Below, piece after piece: positions 55,401-63,592 of a DNA stretch of 64,000 nucleotides. Position 1 is the stretch's first letter. Every line of letters starts with the position of its first letter. The position numbers and the translations under genes are program-made. This DNA comes from Paraburkholderia edwinii (GTDB taxonomy: Bacteria > Pseudomonadota > Gammaproteobacteria > Burkholderiales > Burkholderiaceae): contig NZ_CP080096.1 of the NCBI RefSeq assembly GCF_019428685.1, positions 1,364,001-1,428,000 on the forward strand, given 5' to 3'. The notes under the pieces were generated by a model, which saw nothing but the letters and a program-made list of their open reading frames with translations, ran no database searches and had not been told where the DNA came from.

Positions 55401-55555
55401 GGGTAAGTCGTCGTCACCTGCACGGTAGGCGGAACGATCTCCGGATACTGCGCAACCGGCAACACGAACATTGCGCCTAAGCCGATCAGGGTCAGGAAGG
55501 CGCTGACCACCGTCGCAAAGCGCGGGCGGTCGATAAAGAAATGGGCAATACGCAT
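52409..55555 (-). CDS. RND multidrug efflux pump, HAE-1 family (MexF/OqxB-like)
   Basis: A 1048-residue inner-membrane proton antiporter. The N-terminus RIAHFFIDRPRFA, twelve membrane segments, and the proton-relay aspartates in GIVVDDAIVVVENVERNMH are visible. The length and start match the MexF/OqxB branch, which exports chloramphenicol, quinolones and similar drugs in other species. Substrate here is not determined. It is overlapped by the outer-membrane-factor gene downstream. Confidence 0.92.
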   Translation of the reverse strand: MRIAHFFIDRPRFATVVSAFLTLIGLGAMFVLPVAQYPEIVPPTVQVTTTYPGASAETIARTVATPLEQQINGVENMLYMSSQSTGDGKLTVTVTFRIGTDLNVAQMLTQNRVQDALPRLPDDVQRLGVQVRKSTPSILLAVHLDSPDKTRDTLYLSNYATLHVKDELARLQGVGDVQFIGGREYAMRIWVDPDKVAASNLTAGEVLAALRAQNLQVSAGVLNQPPTKTDAAYQINVEALGRLSTPDEFGDIVVKSDPQGRVTRIRDIARVEVGAADYGSTAFMDRNQAATMLIYAEPGANSLAVEEEVLSTMRGLSKDFPPGVEYKIIYDPTIFIGKSVHEVVITIFVAILLVVGVVFVFLQNWRATIIPVVAIPVSLLGSFIVLATFGISLNNLSLFGLVLAVGIVVDDAIVVVENVERNMHAGMSPTEAAHRTMDEVGGALLSIALTLCAVFVPSAFLSGISGLFFRQFAVTIAASTVISCFVSLTLSPALCAVLFKQHAPQGSDVEHRGNFALRLMQAGFTRFNHGFERLSFGYGKLTRRLVRGLTVMLAIYVALIGIAALEFAHTPTGFIPEQDQGYLITVVQLPPGASLERTEKVVRSATDIILSTRGIEHVAPFVGLDATTLTVASNSGTIFSGLPSLYNHEIPGLTADKVLADLRKRLSVIKDAYVLTIPPPPVQGIGNAGGFKMMLEDRAGLGPDALVHAAKDLVAAANKDPDFAGVFTLFNAGSPSVFADIDRVKAEKVGLTPTDVFSTLQVYLGSQYVNDFNYLGRTYEVIVQGDGQYRRDAPDITRLKARNQAGEMVPIGTVAKMETRTIPYRVPRYNLYPAAEVQGVAAPGVATGSALRRMEELAHQVLPQGIGFEWTELAYQQQQRGTPTLLVFGAAALFVFLVLVAQYESWKLPLSIVLIVPMCILASVTGLAIRGMPIDILAQIGFVVLVGLAAKNAILIVEFARQKQDEGDTAVNAAVHAARTRLRPILMTSFAFILGVAPLAFATGAGAEMRQSLGTAVLFGMLGVTGFGLLFTPAFYVFIRKFGRKERT

Positions 55556-55573
55556 GGCTTCGTCCGGTCCTGG

Positions 55574-56824
55574 TCAGTCCTGCTTGGCCGTATAACGAAG
55601 CGTGCTGTCACGCGTCGCCACTTTAGCGCCGGGCGCGGCGAAGGGCAGTCCGTCGATAATCACGCGGTCGTCGGCACTCAAGCCCGAGCGGATCACACGC
55701 AGACCGCCGCGCATATCGCCCACCTGTACCTGTTTCGGTACGACGGTGCCGTCGGCGGCGACCGTCAGCACGATATGTTCGGACTGGTCGGGCAACACGG
55801 ACGCGTCGGGAATCAGCAGCGTCGGCACGGGCCGCGCAACGGCGAGACGCACGCGTGAGAATTCGCCGGGCGTGAGACGCAGGTCCGGGTTGGCCACCGT
55901 CGCTCGCGCATGGATCGTGCCGCTCGAGCGGTCGAGCACGTTATCGACGAAGTCGAGCGTGCCTTGCCGCGTCAGCACGCTGTCGTTGCCGTTGCCTGAG
56001 GTCAATTCGACCTTGTTTGCAAGCGGGCTTCTCAGATCGCTGCGATAGTGCGAAAACGTCTGGTAATCGGCCTCGCTCATGTCGAAATCGAGGTAGATCG
56101 GATCCAGCGACACGATCGTCGCCAGCAGCGTGGTCGGGCTCGTCGCCGCGCGGCTGCCGGCAATCAGATTGCCGATCGAAACGAGGTGCCGGCCGATGCG
56201 GCCCGTAAACGGCGCGCTGATCCGGCAATGGTCGAGATCGAAGCGCGCGTCGCGAATCTGCGCTTGCGCATCGTCGATCGCGGCTTGTGCGCCGTTCAGG
56301 TCGGACGTGCGTTGCTGCACGTTTTCGACCGTGCCTGCGTCGTTGTGCTCGAGTTCCTGGGCGCGGCGCAGCTCCTGGTCTGCGAGCACTCGCTTCGCCG
56401 TCGCGTTCTCGAGTTGAGCTTTAGCCTGCGCCAGCCTGATTTCATACGGCACCGGGTCGATCGAGAACAGCAGATCGCCCTTGTGAACGATGTCGCCGTC
56501 CTTGAAGTAAATACCCGTTAGCGTGCCGCCGACCTGCGCGCGCAACTCAACCTGATCGACCGCTGAGAATTGCCCGAGAAAGCCAAGGCGCGTATCGAGG
56601 TTCTCGACGAGCGGCTTGCTCACCGTCACTTGCGGCGGCGCGGCGGGCTTTGCATTGGCAACCAGCGCGTTGGCCTCGCGGTGCTGGTAAAACCACCAGC
56701 CGCCGCCGATCACCGCCATCACGACGAGCACCCCAGCCCAGCTTTTAACCGGCGATCGCCTGCGTGTACGCAGCGCATCGCGCTTTTTGACTTGACCGTC
56801 TTGCAGTTCCGTTTCCGTATCCAC
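55574..56824 (-). CDS. RND efflux periplasmic adaptor (membrane fusion protein)
   Basis: A 416-residue adaptor: cytoplasmic arm, one membrane helix (about 30-48), a barrel-sandwich hybrid and hairpin (about 80-180) and a C-terminal beta-barrel plus membrane-proximal domain. RRAQELEHNDAGTVENVQQRTSDLN marks the coiled-coil hairpin. First gene of the efflux operon, 19 bases before the pump gene. No adjacent regulator gene of its own was identified. Confidence 0.9.
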   Translation of the reverse strand: MDTETELQDGQVKKRDALRTRRRSPVKSWAGVLVVMAVIGGGWWFYQHREANALVANAKPAAPPQVTVSKPLVENLDTRLGFLGQFSAVDQVELRAQVGGTLTGIYFKDGDIVHKGDLLFSIDPVPYEIRLAQAKAQLENATAKRVLADQELRRAQELEHNDAGTVENVQQRTSDLNGAQAAIDDAQAQIRDARFDLDHCRISAPFTGRIGRHLVSIGNLIAGSRAATSPTTLLATIVSLDPIYLDFDMSEADYQTFSHYRSDLRSPLANKVELTSGNGNDSVLTRQGTLDFVDNVLDRSSGTIHARATVANPDLRLTPGEFSRVRLAVARPVPTLLIPDASVLPDQSEHIVLTVAADGTVVPKQVQVGDMRGGLRVIRSGLSADDRVIIDGLPFAAPGAKVATRDSTLRYTAKQD

Positions 56825-57383
56825 TTGCAGGCATCCCAGACTTGTTTGACGTGCGATATGAAATCGTGTTTCTTATAGATGTCGAATACACGCTAAGGGC
56901 GTAAAAGATTGCATGTAGCATCTAAATGGTCAAGTCAAAAGCAATTGAGAAAGGCGATGGTGTCGCTTGCGGGGCGGGCAGACGCCTGTCCGGCGTGCGT
57001 TTGCGCGATTGTTCAGGCTTGCCGGTAAGTGAATTCAGGCACACCAGGTATATCGGTGCGGGGTGATGCGCTAATCTTTGCCGTGCAGCAGAAGGACGGC
57101 TCCCTCCATACCTCGGCCTTTTGTTGTTGCGTTTGTTTGTCGCTTTGTAGACTACGCACGAGCCTCGCTCGTGCGTTTTTTTTGAGCATTTTCCGGTCCG
57201 TTTTAAAGCGGGGACGCCTTGCGGGGCTTCGGTTGCGGTGAGATTTCACCCCAATGAAACCAAATCGGGCTATCCTGAGCATTGTTGCTCAAAGTCGAAC
57301 GCTCACCATTGCGCCCATCCGGTGCGCAATTCCCTCCCATTCGAATCATTCGAAGGCGTCGACCAGCCCTCGCAGGAGCCGTC
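56825..57383. other. Intergenic region with an orphan plus-strand terminator
   Basis: The divergent region between the efflux operon (minus) and the VOC gene (plus). The frame at 57029-57241 shows no family resemblance and runs through the terminator. A strong terminator at 57154-57183 faces plus-strand transcription although no plus-strand gene precedes it here, so an unseen small transcript may end there. Confidence 0.4.
57154..57183 (+). terminator. Strong intrinsic terminator with no upstream gene
   Basis: The stem ACGCACGAGC/GCTCGTGCGT with a three-base loop is followed by eight Ts on the plus strand (57176-57183). The minus strand has no T-run. Confidence 0.75.
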
Positions 57384-57803
57384 ATGCTCGCTTTGGAAGT
57401 CGTTTCGCTGCCGGTTGCCGATGTCGACCGTGCGCTTGCGTTCTATACGCAGAAGGTCGGCTTCAGGCTCGATGTCGACTACCATCCCACGCCCACGTTC
57501 CGGGTAGTTCAGCTCACGCCGCCGGGCTCATCGTGTTCGGTGCAACTGGTTACGGCCGATTCCGCCGCGCGCGTGCGTAACCTGTACCTGGTCACGACCG
57601 ACCTCGCGGCCGAGCGCGCTGCGCTGATCGAGCGCGGCGTAGCGGTCGGCGAGTTCCGTCACAAGGCGCCGATCGATACGTGGGAAGGTGGCTTTAGCGC
57701 CGGGCTCGACGCGCAGCGTCGCGACTATGCGAGCTTTGCCGACTTCGAAGACCCGGATGGCAACACATGGACGCTGCAGGAGCGCGGTTACCGCGCGCCC
57801 TGA
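57384..57803 (+). CDS. VOC-superfamily (glyoxalase-fold) protein
   Basis: A 139-residue metalloprotein-fold protein with the vicinal-oxygen-chelate pattern: a first beta-alpha-beta-beta-beta unit starting LEVVSLPVADVDRALAFY and a second ending DFEDPDGNTWTLQE. The glutamate and histidine ligands are not clearly complete, so dioxygenase, lyase or antibiotic-resistance activity cannot be chosen. It starts at 57384 behind CAGGAG and is one base upstream of the ECF sigma factor gene, so the two are co-transcribed. Confidence 0.85.
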   Translation: MLALEVVSLPVADVDRALAFYTQKVGFRLDVDYHPTPTFRVVQLTPPGSSCSVQLVTADSAARVRNLYLVTTDLAAERAALIERGVAVGEFRHKAPIDTWEGGFSAGLDAQRRDYASFADFEDPDGNTWTLQERGYRAP

Positions 57804-57804
57804 T

Positions 57805-58713
57805 ATGGAAGATAGCCTCAACGTCTTTAACCAGCTTCGCCCGCGCTTGCAGAAAATGGCGTACCGGATGCTCGGGTCGGTCGCCGAAGCCGAAGATATC
57901 GTGCAGGAAGTCTGGCTACGCTGGCATGTGGCGTCTCACGACACGATCGACAATGCGGAAGCTTGGCTTGTTGCCGTGACGACGCGCATGTCGATCGATC
58001 GCTTGCGCGAGGCGAAAATCCAGCGCGAACACTACACGGGAATCTGGCTGCCCGAACCGCTGCTGACCGAATCGCCGGTGACGCCCGAGGAGGTCAAGGA
58101 ACGCGCCGACGATGTGTCCGTTGCGTTTCTGTTGCTGCTCGAACGGCTTACCCCGGAGGCACGCGCGGCGTTTCTGCTGCGCGAGGTGCTCGATGTCGAC
58201 TATGACGAGGTAGCCGAAGTAATCGGCAAGACGGAAGCGGCGTGCCGGCAACTCGTCAGCCGCGCAAAAGCGCAGTTGCGCGATGAGCGGCCGCGTTACG
58301 AGGTATCGCGCGACACGCATCGGCGTTTGCTGCAGAGCTTTACGCTCGCCATCGAGCGCGGCGACTTCGCCGGTATTCATGCGCTGCTCGCGGAAGAAGC
58401 GAGTCTGTACGGCGATGGCGGTGGCAAGGTGTCGAGCTTTCCGGAGCCGATGCGCGGCGGCAAGCGCATTGCGCAGCTCTTTTATGCGTCGTCACTGCGT
58501 TTCCAGAGCGAGGTTCGCTTCAGGCTTGTCGAGCTCAACGATCAGTGGGCGCTGTTGCGTTACCTCGACGGCCAGCTCGAGTCGGCGATGTCGTTCGAAA
58601 CGGACGGCAACCGGATTGTCCGTATGCTCATTCAGCGCAATCCCGACAAGCTCTCATTTATTGCAAAAGCGCACGGTACGCCGCCCGAGCGCTTTGCTGC
58701 CTCCCACGCTTAA
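57805..58713 (+). CDS. ECF41-group sigma factor with a SnoaL-like C-terminal extension
   Basis: A 302-residue extracytoplasmic-function sigma factor. Region 2 lies at about 10-75, then the group hallmark WLPEPL (81-86) in the linker, region 4 (about 105-160), and a C-terminal SnoaL-like domain with DGGGK (204-208) and NPDKL (279-283). Those three motifs define ECF41, whose C-terminal domain holds the sigma factor in check without an anti-sigma factor. The gene begins one base after the VOC gene. The AhpD-like gene that follows matches the usual ECF41 neighbourhood. Confidence 0.92.
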   Translation: MEDSLNVFNQLRPRLQKMAYRMLGSVAEAEDIVQEVWLRWHVASHDTIDNAEAWLVAVTTRMSIDRLREAKIQREHYTGIWLPEPLLTESPVTPEEVKERADDVSVAFLLLLERLTPEARAAFLLREVLDVDYDEVAEVIGKTEAACRQLVSRAKAQLRDERPRYEVSRDTHRRLLQSFTLAIERGDFAGIHALLAEEASLYGDGGGKVSSFPEPMRGGKRIAQLFYASSLRFQSEVRFRLVELNDQWALLRYLDGQLESAMSFETDGNRIVRMLIQRNPDKLSFIAKAHGTPPERFAASHA

Positions 58714-58904
58714 TCGCAACGCCGCATTGATGTGCGGTTGATACCTGATTGGTGCTCTGAGGGCAACGCTGTGAGTCCAATCGTCTATCTACCGCCGTGC
58801 GCGCCGCAAACCTACCATGGCCTCTTTCCGTCCGCCGCCACGCGTCACGCGCGTGGCGCGCCAGGACTCGTCGATGCACATTTTTATCATCGTGAGGTTA
58901 GGCC

Positions 58905-59384
58905 ATGTCCCAGCGCATCAACTATATTCAACAATCACCCGCTCTATTCAAGAAGTTCCTCGATTTCAGCATGCAGCTGAAGGATAGCGGCATCGAGCAG
59001 GCGACTCTCGACTTCGTCTCGCTGCGTGCGTCGCAAATGAATGGCTGCGGCTTTTGCTGCGACATGCACACGAAGGAAGCGCGCATTCACGGTGAGCGCG
59101 AGCTGCGACTTCACCATGTCGCGATCTGGCGCGAATCGACGCTCTTTTCGCCGCGTGAGCGCGCCGCGCTTGCATGGACCGAGGTACTGACGAAGCTGCC
59201 CGAGCACGGCGTGCCCGACGAGATCTACGAGCGCGTGCGCGGCCAGTTCTCCGAGAAGGAGTTGTCGGATCTGACTTATGCAGTGATGGCGATTAATGGC
59301 TGGAACCGCGCGAACGTCGCCTTCAGAACGGTGCCGGGTTCGTCGGACAAGACATTCGGTCTCGACAAGGCGAATCTCGCCTGA
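58905..59384 (+). CDS. AhpD-like carboxymuconolactone decarboxylase-family protein
   Basis: A 159-residue protein with the AhpD-type CxxC in NGCGFCCDMH and the following helix, giving peroxidase-type thiol activity by family knowledge. It matches the target genes commonly found next to ECF41 sigma factors. GAGG lies 10 bases before the ATG. It is separated from the sigma gene by 191 bases, so it may have its own ECF41-dependent promoter, though no clear TGTCACA/CGTC pair was seen just upstream. Confidence 0.88.
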   Translation: MSQRINYIQQSPALFKKFLDFSMQLKDSGIEQATLDFVSLRASQMNGCGFCCDMHTKEARIHGERELRLHHVAIWRESTLFSPRERAALAWTEVLTKLPEHGVPDEIYERVRGQFSEKELSDLTYAVMAINGWNRANVAFRTVPGSSDKTFGLDKANLA

Positions 59385-59510
59385 GCACGGTCACGCGGTT
59401 TTTCTCTGTTGTCCTGTCGTTGTTCCATCTTGATCCGCTTTTGATCCGCGTTATTGATCTGTATTTATCGCTGGCCCGCAATTGCGGGCCGCATCCTTTG
59501 GGAGCCCATC

Positions 59511-59918
59511 ATGTTCCGCTCGAAAATCACTGCGATGGCTTTGATCACCCTCGCCGCATGGTCCGCGGGCACCGCGAGCGCCGCGGCGCCCGAGGCAATC
59601 GTCACACCGCTGATGACGCAGCCGCTTGCCGACTATCCGGGCAAGGAGGGGCTCATGATCATGGTCGAATATCCGCCCGGGTCGGTTGACCCGGTGCACC
59701 GTCACAACGCGCATGCGTTTGTCTATGTGCTCGAAGGGTCGATCGTGATGCAACTGAAGGGTGGCAAGGAAGTGACGTTGAAGCCTGGCCAGACCTTCTA
59801 CGAAGGGCCGAACGACGTCCACACTGTGGGACGCAACGCAAGCCAGACGCAGCCTGCGAAATTTATCGTGCTGCTGCTGAAAGACAAAGGCGCGCCAGTG
59901 CTCGTACCTGAGAAGTAA
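59511..59918 (+). CDS. Exported small cupin-domain protein
   Basis: A 135-residue protein with a signal peptide (about 1-24, ending ASAAAPEA) and a single cupin core: VDPVHRHNAHAFVYVLEGSIVM (about 58-79, with the two histidines and glutamate-like positions of the metal site) and GPNDVHTVGRNAS as the second motif. The histidines suggest a metal centre, for isomerase, oxygenase or sensor activity. It lies downstream of the ECF41/AhpD genes and may belong to the same response. Confidence 0.85.
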   Translation: MFRSKITAMALITLAAWSAGTASAAAPEAIVTPLMTQPLADYPGKEGLMIMVEYPPGSVDPVHRHNAHAFVYVLEGSIVMQLKGGKEVTLKPGQTFYEGPNDVHTVGRNASQTQPAKFIVLLLKDKGAPVLVPEK

Positions 59919-59965
59919 ATCCGGGGCCGCATAGGCAGGTGCCCGAAGAAAAATAATGGCGGCCG

Positions 59966-59992
59966 TGTCACAAACGGCCGCGCTCATCCGTC
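59966..59992 (+). promoter_or_regulatory. ECF41-type promoter candidate
   Basis: TGTCACA (59966-59972) and CGTC (59989-59992) are separated by 16 bases. They match the reported ECF41 -35 and -10 boxes. The pair lies in front of the LysR gene at 60026, and is about 1.3 kb after the ECF41 gene. The TGTCACA box also falls in the loop side of a hairpin (59959-59981), so coincidence is possible. Confidence 0.5.
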
Positions 59993-60025
59993 TAGTCGGG
60001 TGTGGACCCAACTATTTGCGCCTCC

Positions 60026-61066
60026 ATGTCAGACTACGCCCTCCGCCGATCCGTTAGCGGCGCCGACGATCCGTTTGCCAGCAGTTTCGCAACCAGCTAT
60101 GCCGGCGTCGTATCTTTTCTTGCCGTTGCCGATGAAGGGAGTTTCGCCCGAGCCGGGGATCGCCTCGGCATCGGGCGCTCATCGGTCAGCCGCAATGTGC
60201 AAAAGCTCGAAGCGCAGCTCGATACGCGCCTGTTCCTTCGCACGACGCGCAGCACGTCGCTGACACGCGAGGGCGAGCTGTTCTACGAGAACTGCCGGCC
60301 AGGCGTCGAGCGCATCGTGCAGGCGCTCGACGAGATGCGCGAGTTGCGCAGCGGGCCGCCGCGCGGGCAACTGCGTATCTGCTCGGCGCCCGGGTTCGGC
60401 CGCAAGATTGTCGCGCCGCTGCTGCGCGGGTTTCACGCGCAATTTCCGGGCATCACGCTCGAGCTGCTGCTTAACGATCGCCCGTCGGACTTCACCGGCG
60501 ATCGCATCGACGTCTCGTTTCGCGACGGGCGCATGGAAGACAGCGAAATCGTCGCGCGTCAGCTGATACCGATGCAAATGCTTGTATGCGCGTCGCGCGA
60601 CTATGCGCGCGTGCATGGCTTGCCGCGCAGCGTCGATGAACTGGCCGGGCACGGCTGCATCAACTTCCGGACCGCGTCGGGCCGCGTCAAGGAGTGGGAA
60701 TTCAAGGTGGACGGGATCGCGCAACGGCGCCTGCCGGTTGCGCGCCATACGTTCAACGACGCCGACCTGATGCTGCAATCGGTGCTTGACGGGCAGGGCA
60801 TTGCGCAGCTGCCCGCTTATCAGGTGTGCGATCTGCTTCGAGACGGGCGCCTTGTCAGCTGTCTTGCGCAGTATGTGCCGGACGACGGCGGCCACTATAT
60901 CTGCTACCTGAGCCGCAAGCATCTGCCCGCGAGAATTCGTGTGTTCGTCGACTACATGATCGAGCATACGAGGCGGCTCGATCTCGATTGCCTGACCACG
61001 ATGCCCGTGCAGCGGCAGACGGTCGCCGATGCTTGCGACGACGGGAGAATGATCGATGCAGCCTAA
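60026..61066 (+). CDS. LysR-family transcriptional regulator
   Basis: A 346-residue LysR protein with the helix-turn-helix at about 30-75 (GDRLGIGRSSVSRNVQKLEAQL by position) and a full effector domain. ATG 60026 is preferred; a GTG at 60002 would add eight residues but overlaps the predicted ECF41 start-site region. Its target is not obvious; the acetaldehyde dehydrogenase/aldolase operon lies 600 bases downstream. The gene overlaps the next ORF slightly. Confidence 0.85.
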   Translation: MSDYALRRSVSGADDPFASSFATSYAGVVSFLAVADEGSFARAGDRLGIGRSSVSRNVQKLEAQLDTRLFLRTTRSTSLTREGELFYENCRPGVERIVQALDEMRELRSGPPRGQLRICSAPGFGRKIVAPLLRGFHAQFPGITLELLLNDRPSDFTGDRIDVSFRDGRMEDSEIVARQLIPMQMLVCASRDYARVHGLPRSVDELAGHGCINFRTASGRVKEWEFKVDGIAQRRLPVARHTFNDADLMLQSVLDGQGIAQLPAYQVCDLLRDGRLVSCLAQYVPDDGGHYICYLSRKHLPARIRVFVDYMIEHTRRLDLDCLTTMPVQRQTVADACDDGRMIDAA

Positions 61067-61508
61067 GGCATACGATCGGCGCGATCGGGCAAATGAAATG
61101 AAGCGCATCGACCCGTGGTCGCACATTATTAAAGGATTGCGCGGCCATCCCACCGATATCGGCCACGCGATTCGCAAGGCATCCTTTGCATCGCACGATT
61201 TCGACGAGCCGTTGCCGTGCGCCATCGCCAATGTCGTGTCGATCCGCCGTATCGAACGGCAGACTGAATCGACCATACTCGTTTCATGGAGCGATCCGAC
61301 GCTTGGCCGGTATCAGGACCAAACGTGGCGCGCGGGCTTTGCGCGCACCGCCGGTGTGTGCGGTCTGACCGGCATGCCGGTACGCCGCGGCGACCCGGTG
61401 TTCAGGCCTGTCGTACGCGGCGGGTTCCGGCCGTTAAACGCATTCGACATGATTCTGGCCGACACCTTGCTGCGCACGAATGTGCGCATGGCCGATCCGT
61501 TTGCTTAG
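61056..61508 (+). CDS. DUF3331-like protein
   Basis: A 150-residue protein of unknown function with a conserved C-terminal core: WSDPTLGRYQDQTW followed by GVCGLTGMPVRRGDPVFRP (about 111-128), which resembles DUF3331 proteins common in Burkholderia. The two cysteines and the CxxTG-like motif may bind a metal. The ATG at 61056 overlaps the LysR stop by 11 bases; another start at 61098 is possible. Confidence 0.65.
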   Translation: MQPKAYDRRDRANEMKRIDPWSHIIKGLRGHPTDIGHAIRKASFASHDFDEPLPCAIANVVSIRRIERQTESTILVSWSDPTLGRYQDQTWRAGFARTAGVCGLTGMPVRRGDPVFRPVVRGGFRPLNAFDMILADTLLRTNVRMADPFA

Positions 61509-61664
61509 CGCATATCGCGCCACCATCGCTTAGCATGCCTCTAGCATTCGCGCAGTTCACAATAGTTGACAGATGCGCGATACGAAAAAAGTGATCATCA
61601 CCACGTCGACTATCGATCGTCGCAATGAGTCCGCTTGCGACGGGTTCATTATCGGGGGCGTGCT
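61509..61664. promoter_or_regulatory. Leader of the aldolase operon
   Basis: A 156-base non-coding stretch upstream of the acetaldehyde dehydrogenase gene. GGGGGCG at 61654-61660 serves as its ribosome binding site. No clear promoter boxes were recognised. Confidence 0.3.
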
Positions 61665-62549
61665 ATGCATGATCAGCGAACATCGGTTGCCATCATCGGT
61701 TCTGGAACGATCGGCACCGATCTGATGTGTAAGGTTATCGAATCGGAAGTCCTTAGCCTTGCGTTTGTCGTTGGGCGCGATGCAAACAGCAAGGGTCTTG
61801 CGATTGCCAAAGAGCGTCATGTCGAGACTTCAGCGGAAGGCATCGATTTTCTAAAAGAAAACGCAGACGCTTTCGATATCGTGTTCGACGCAACGTCGGC
61901 CTATGCGCACGCACAGAACAACAGCTTCTTCTCAGCCGCGGCCAAGTTCGCGATCGATCTGACGCCGGCCCGCATCGGCGCGATCTGCGTGCCTTCGATC
62001 AATCTCGGCGACGTTGGGCAGCAGCAGAACATCAACCTCATTACGTGCGGCGGCCAGGCGAGCTTGCCGCTAGTTCATGCGCTAAGAAATACCACCAAAC
62101 GCATTGATTACATCGAAGTCGTGTCGACGATTGCGGCCGCTAGCGCCGGCCTCGCCACGCGCGAAAACATCAACCAGTATCTGCTCACCACCGAACATGC
62201 GCTGGCGCGCTTTAGCGGCGCGCCGGAGGTCAAGGCGATTCTGAATATCAATCCGGCCGAACCGGGCGTCTCGATGCAAACGACGATTTACGCCTATGCG
62301 TCGTTCGACGATTTCGGCGCGATCGAACTCGAGATAGAACGGGCGGCCGATGCGGTTCGCGAATACGTTCCCGGCTTTGAAATCGTGCTGAAGCCCGTGC
62401 TCGATGCGGGCAGGATCACCGTCAGCGTGACGGTGCGCGGCAGCGGTCATTATCTGCCGCAATACGCGGGCAATCTCGACATCATCAATTGTGCGGCGAT
62501 TGCGGTCGCAAAGAGCCGGCACGAACATATCGCGAGCAAAAGATCATGA
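61665..62549 (+). CDS. Acetaldehyde dehydrogenase (acylating)
   Basis: A 294-residue enzyme of the BphJ/DmpF/MhpF type that converts acetaldehyde to acetyl-CoA. The catalytic Cys128 is visible in NLITCGGQAS, after a Rossmann start VAIIGSGTIGTDL and a DATSAYAHAQN loop. The sequence is full length. It forms a channelling complex with the aldolase encoded immediately downstream (ATGA overlap at 62546), as in meta-cleavage pathways of aromatics and phenols. Confidence 0.92.
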   Translation: MHDQRTSVAIIGSGTIGTDLMCKVIESEVLSLAFVVGRDANSKGLAIAKERHVETSAEGIDFLKENADAFDIVFDATSAYAHAQNNSFFSAAAKFAIDLTPARIGAICVPSINLGDVGQQQNINLITCGGQASLPLVHALRNTTKRIDYIEVVSTIAAASAGLATRENINQYLLTTEHALARFSGAPEVKAILNINPAEPGVSMQTTIYAYASFDDFGAIELEIERAADAVREYVPGFEIVLKPVLDAGRITVSVTVRGSGHYLPQYAGNLDIINCAAIAVAKSRHEHIASKRS

Positions 62550-63571
62550 CGAACACCATCATTCTGAGCGACGCAAGCTTGCGCGACGGCAACCACGCCG
62601 TTCGCCATCAATTGACGGCGCAGCAGATTGCGAGCTATGCAAGAGCCGCCGACGAAGCCGGTATCGATATCGTCGAAGTCGGTCACGGCAACGGCCTGGG
62701 CGCATCGTCATGCCTGCTCGGCAAGGCCACCAGCACCGATACGGAGATGCTGGCCGCGGCGCGTGCAAACCTGCGGCGCTCGAAGCTTAGCGTGCACTTC
62801 ATTCCGGGCTTTGCGAAGACGACCGATATCGAGCGCGCGCTCGAGGTGGGCGTGGACGTGTTCCGCATCGCGTCGCATTGCACCGAAGCGAACATCACGC
62901 GCCAGTACATCGAGCACGCCAAGCAGGCGGGAAAAACCGCGTACGGCGTGCTGATGATGTCGCATATGGCGGATGCCGCAGAACTGCTGAGGCAGGCGAA
63001 GCTGATGCAATCGTATGGCGCCGATGCGATCGTCTTGATGGACAGTGCGGGCTTTTCGACGCCGGGCGACGTCGCGGAAAAGGTCGGGCGGCTCGTCGAG
63101 CATCTTTCGGTGGCGGTCGGCTATCACGCGCACAACAATCTCGGGCTCGCCGTGGCGAATTCGATCGTTGCCGTGCAATGCGGCGCGACGATGCTCGATG
63201 CCTGCGTGCGCGGCTTCGGCGCGGGCGCGGGCAACACACAGCTCGAAGCGCTTGTTGCCGTGCTCGAACGATACGGTTACGCGACGCGCACCGACTTCGC
63301 CCGCACGGCGGTGCTTGCCAAGGTGACCGAGTCGTTCCTGCCGGTGCGCACGCCGCATATTCCGATCGCGAACATCACGACGGGCGTCTACGGTCTTTTC
63401 TCCGGCTTTGTGCCGCATATCGAGCGCCTCGCGACCGAACTGAAAATCGATGCGTTCGAGCTGTGCGCGCGGCTTGCGGCGCGCAAGCTCGTCGCAGGGC
63501 AGGAGGACACCATCGTCGAAGAGGCGCACCGCCTTGCGGCCGAAATGAATGTCACGCGCGTGGCCGCATAA
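62546..63571 (+). CDS. 4-hydroxy-2-oxovalerate aldolase
   Basis: A 341-residue Mn-dependent class II aldolase of the BphI/DmpG/MhpE group. It has ASLRDGNH near the start (Asp14 of the RDG motif and His17), and the metal histidines in YHAHNN (His194, His196). It splits 4-hydroxy-2-oxovalerate to pyruvate and acetaldehyde, which is passed to the acetaldehyde dehydrogenase. The gene overlaps the upstream dehydrogenase by an ATGA. The earlier steps of a meta-cleavage pathway (dioxygenase, hydrolase, hydratase) are not encoded in the window. Confidence 0.92.
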   Translation: MTNTIILSDASLRDGNHAVRHQLTAQQIASYARAADEAGIDIVEVGHGNGLGASSCLLGKATSTDTEMLAAARANLRRSKLSVHFIPGFAKTTDIERALEVGVDVFRIASHCTEANITRQYIEHAKQAGKTAYGVLMMSHMADAAELLRQAKLMQSYGADAIVLMDSAGFSTPGDVAEKVGRLVEHLSVAVGYHAHNNLGLAVANSIVAVQCGATMLDACVRGFGAGAGNTQLEALVAVLERYGYATRTDFARTAVLAKVTESFLPVRTPHIPIANITTGVYGLFSGFVPHIERLATELKIDAFELCARLAARKLVAGQEDTIVEEAHRLAAEMNVTRVAA

Positions 63572-63592
63572 ATCAAAACAAGGAGACACACG

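Noticed and set aside
57029..57241. 70-codon ORF in the efflux/VOC intergenic region
   Set aside because: It runs through the strong terminator hairpin and has no resemblance to a protein family.
58780..58904. A TGTCACA-CGTC pair before the AhpD-like gene
   Set aside because: Only CGTCACG with a 19-base spacer is present, which does not fit the ECF41 pattern.
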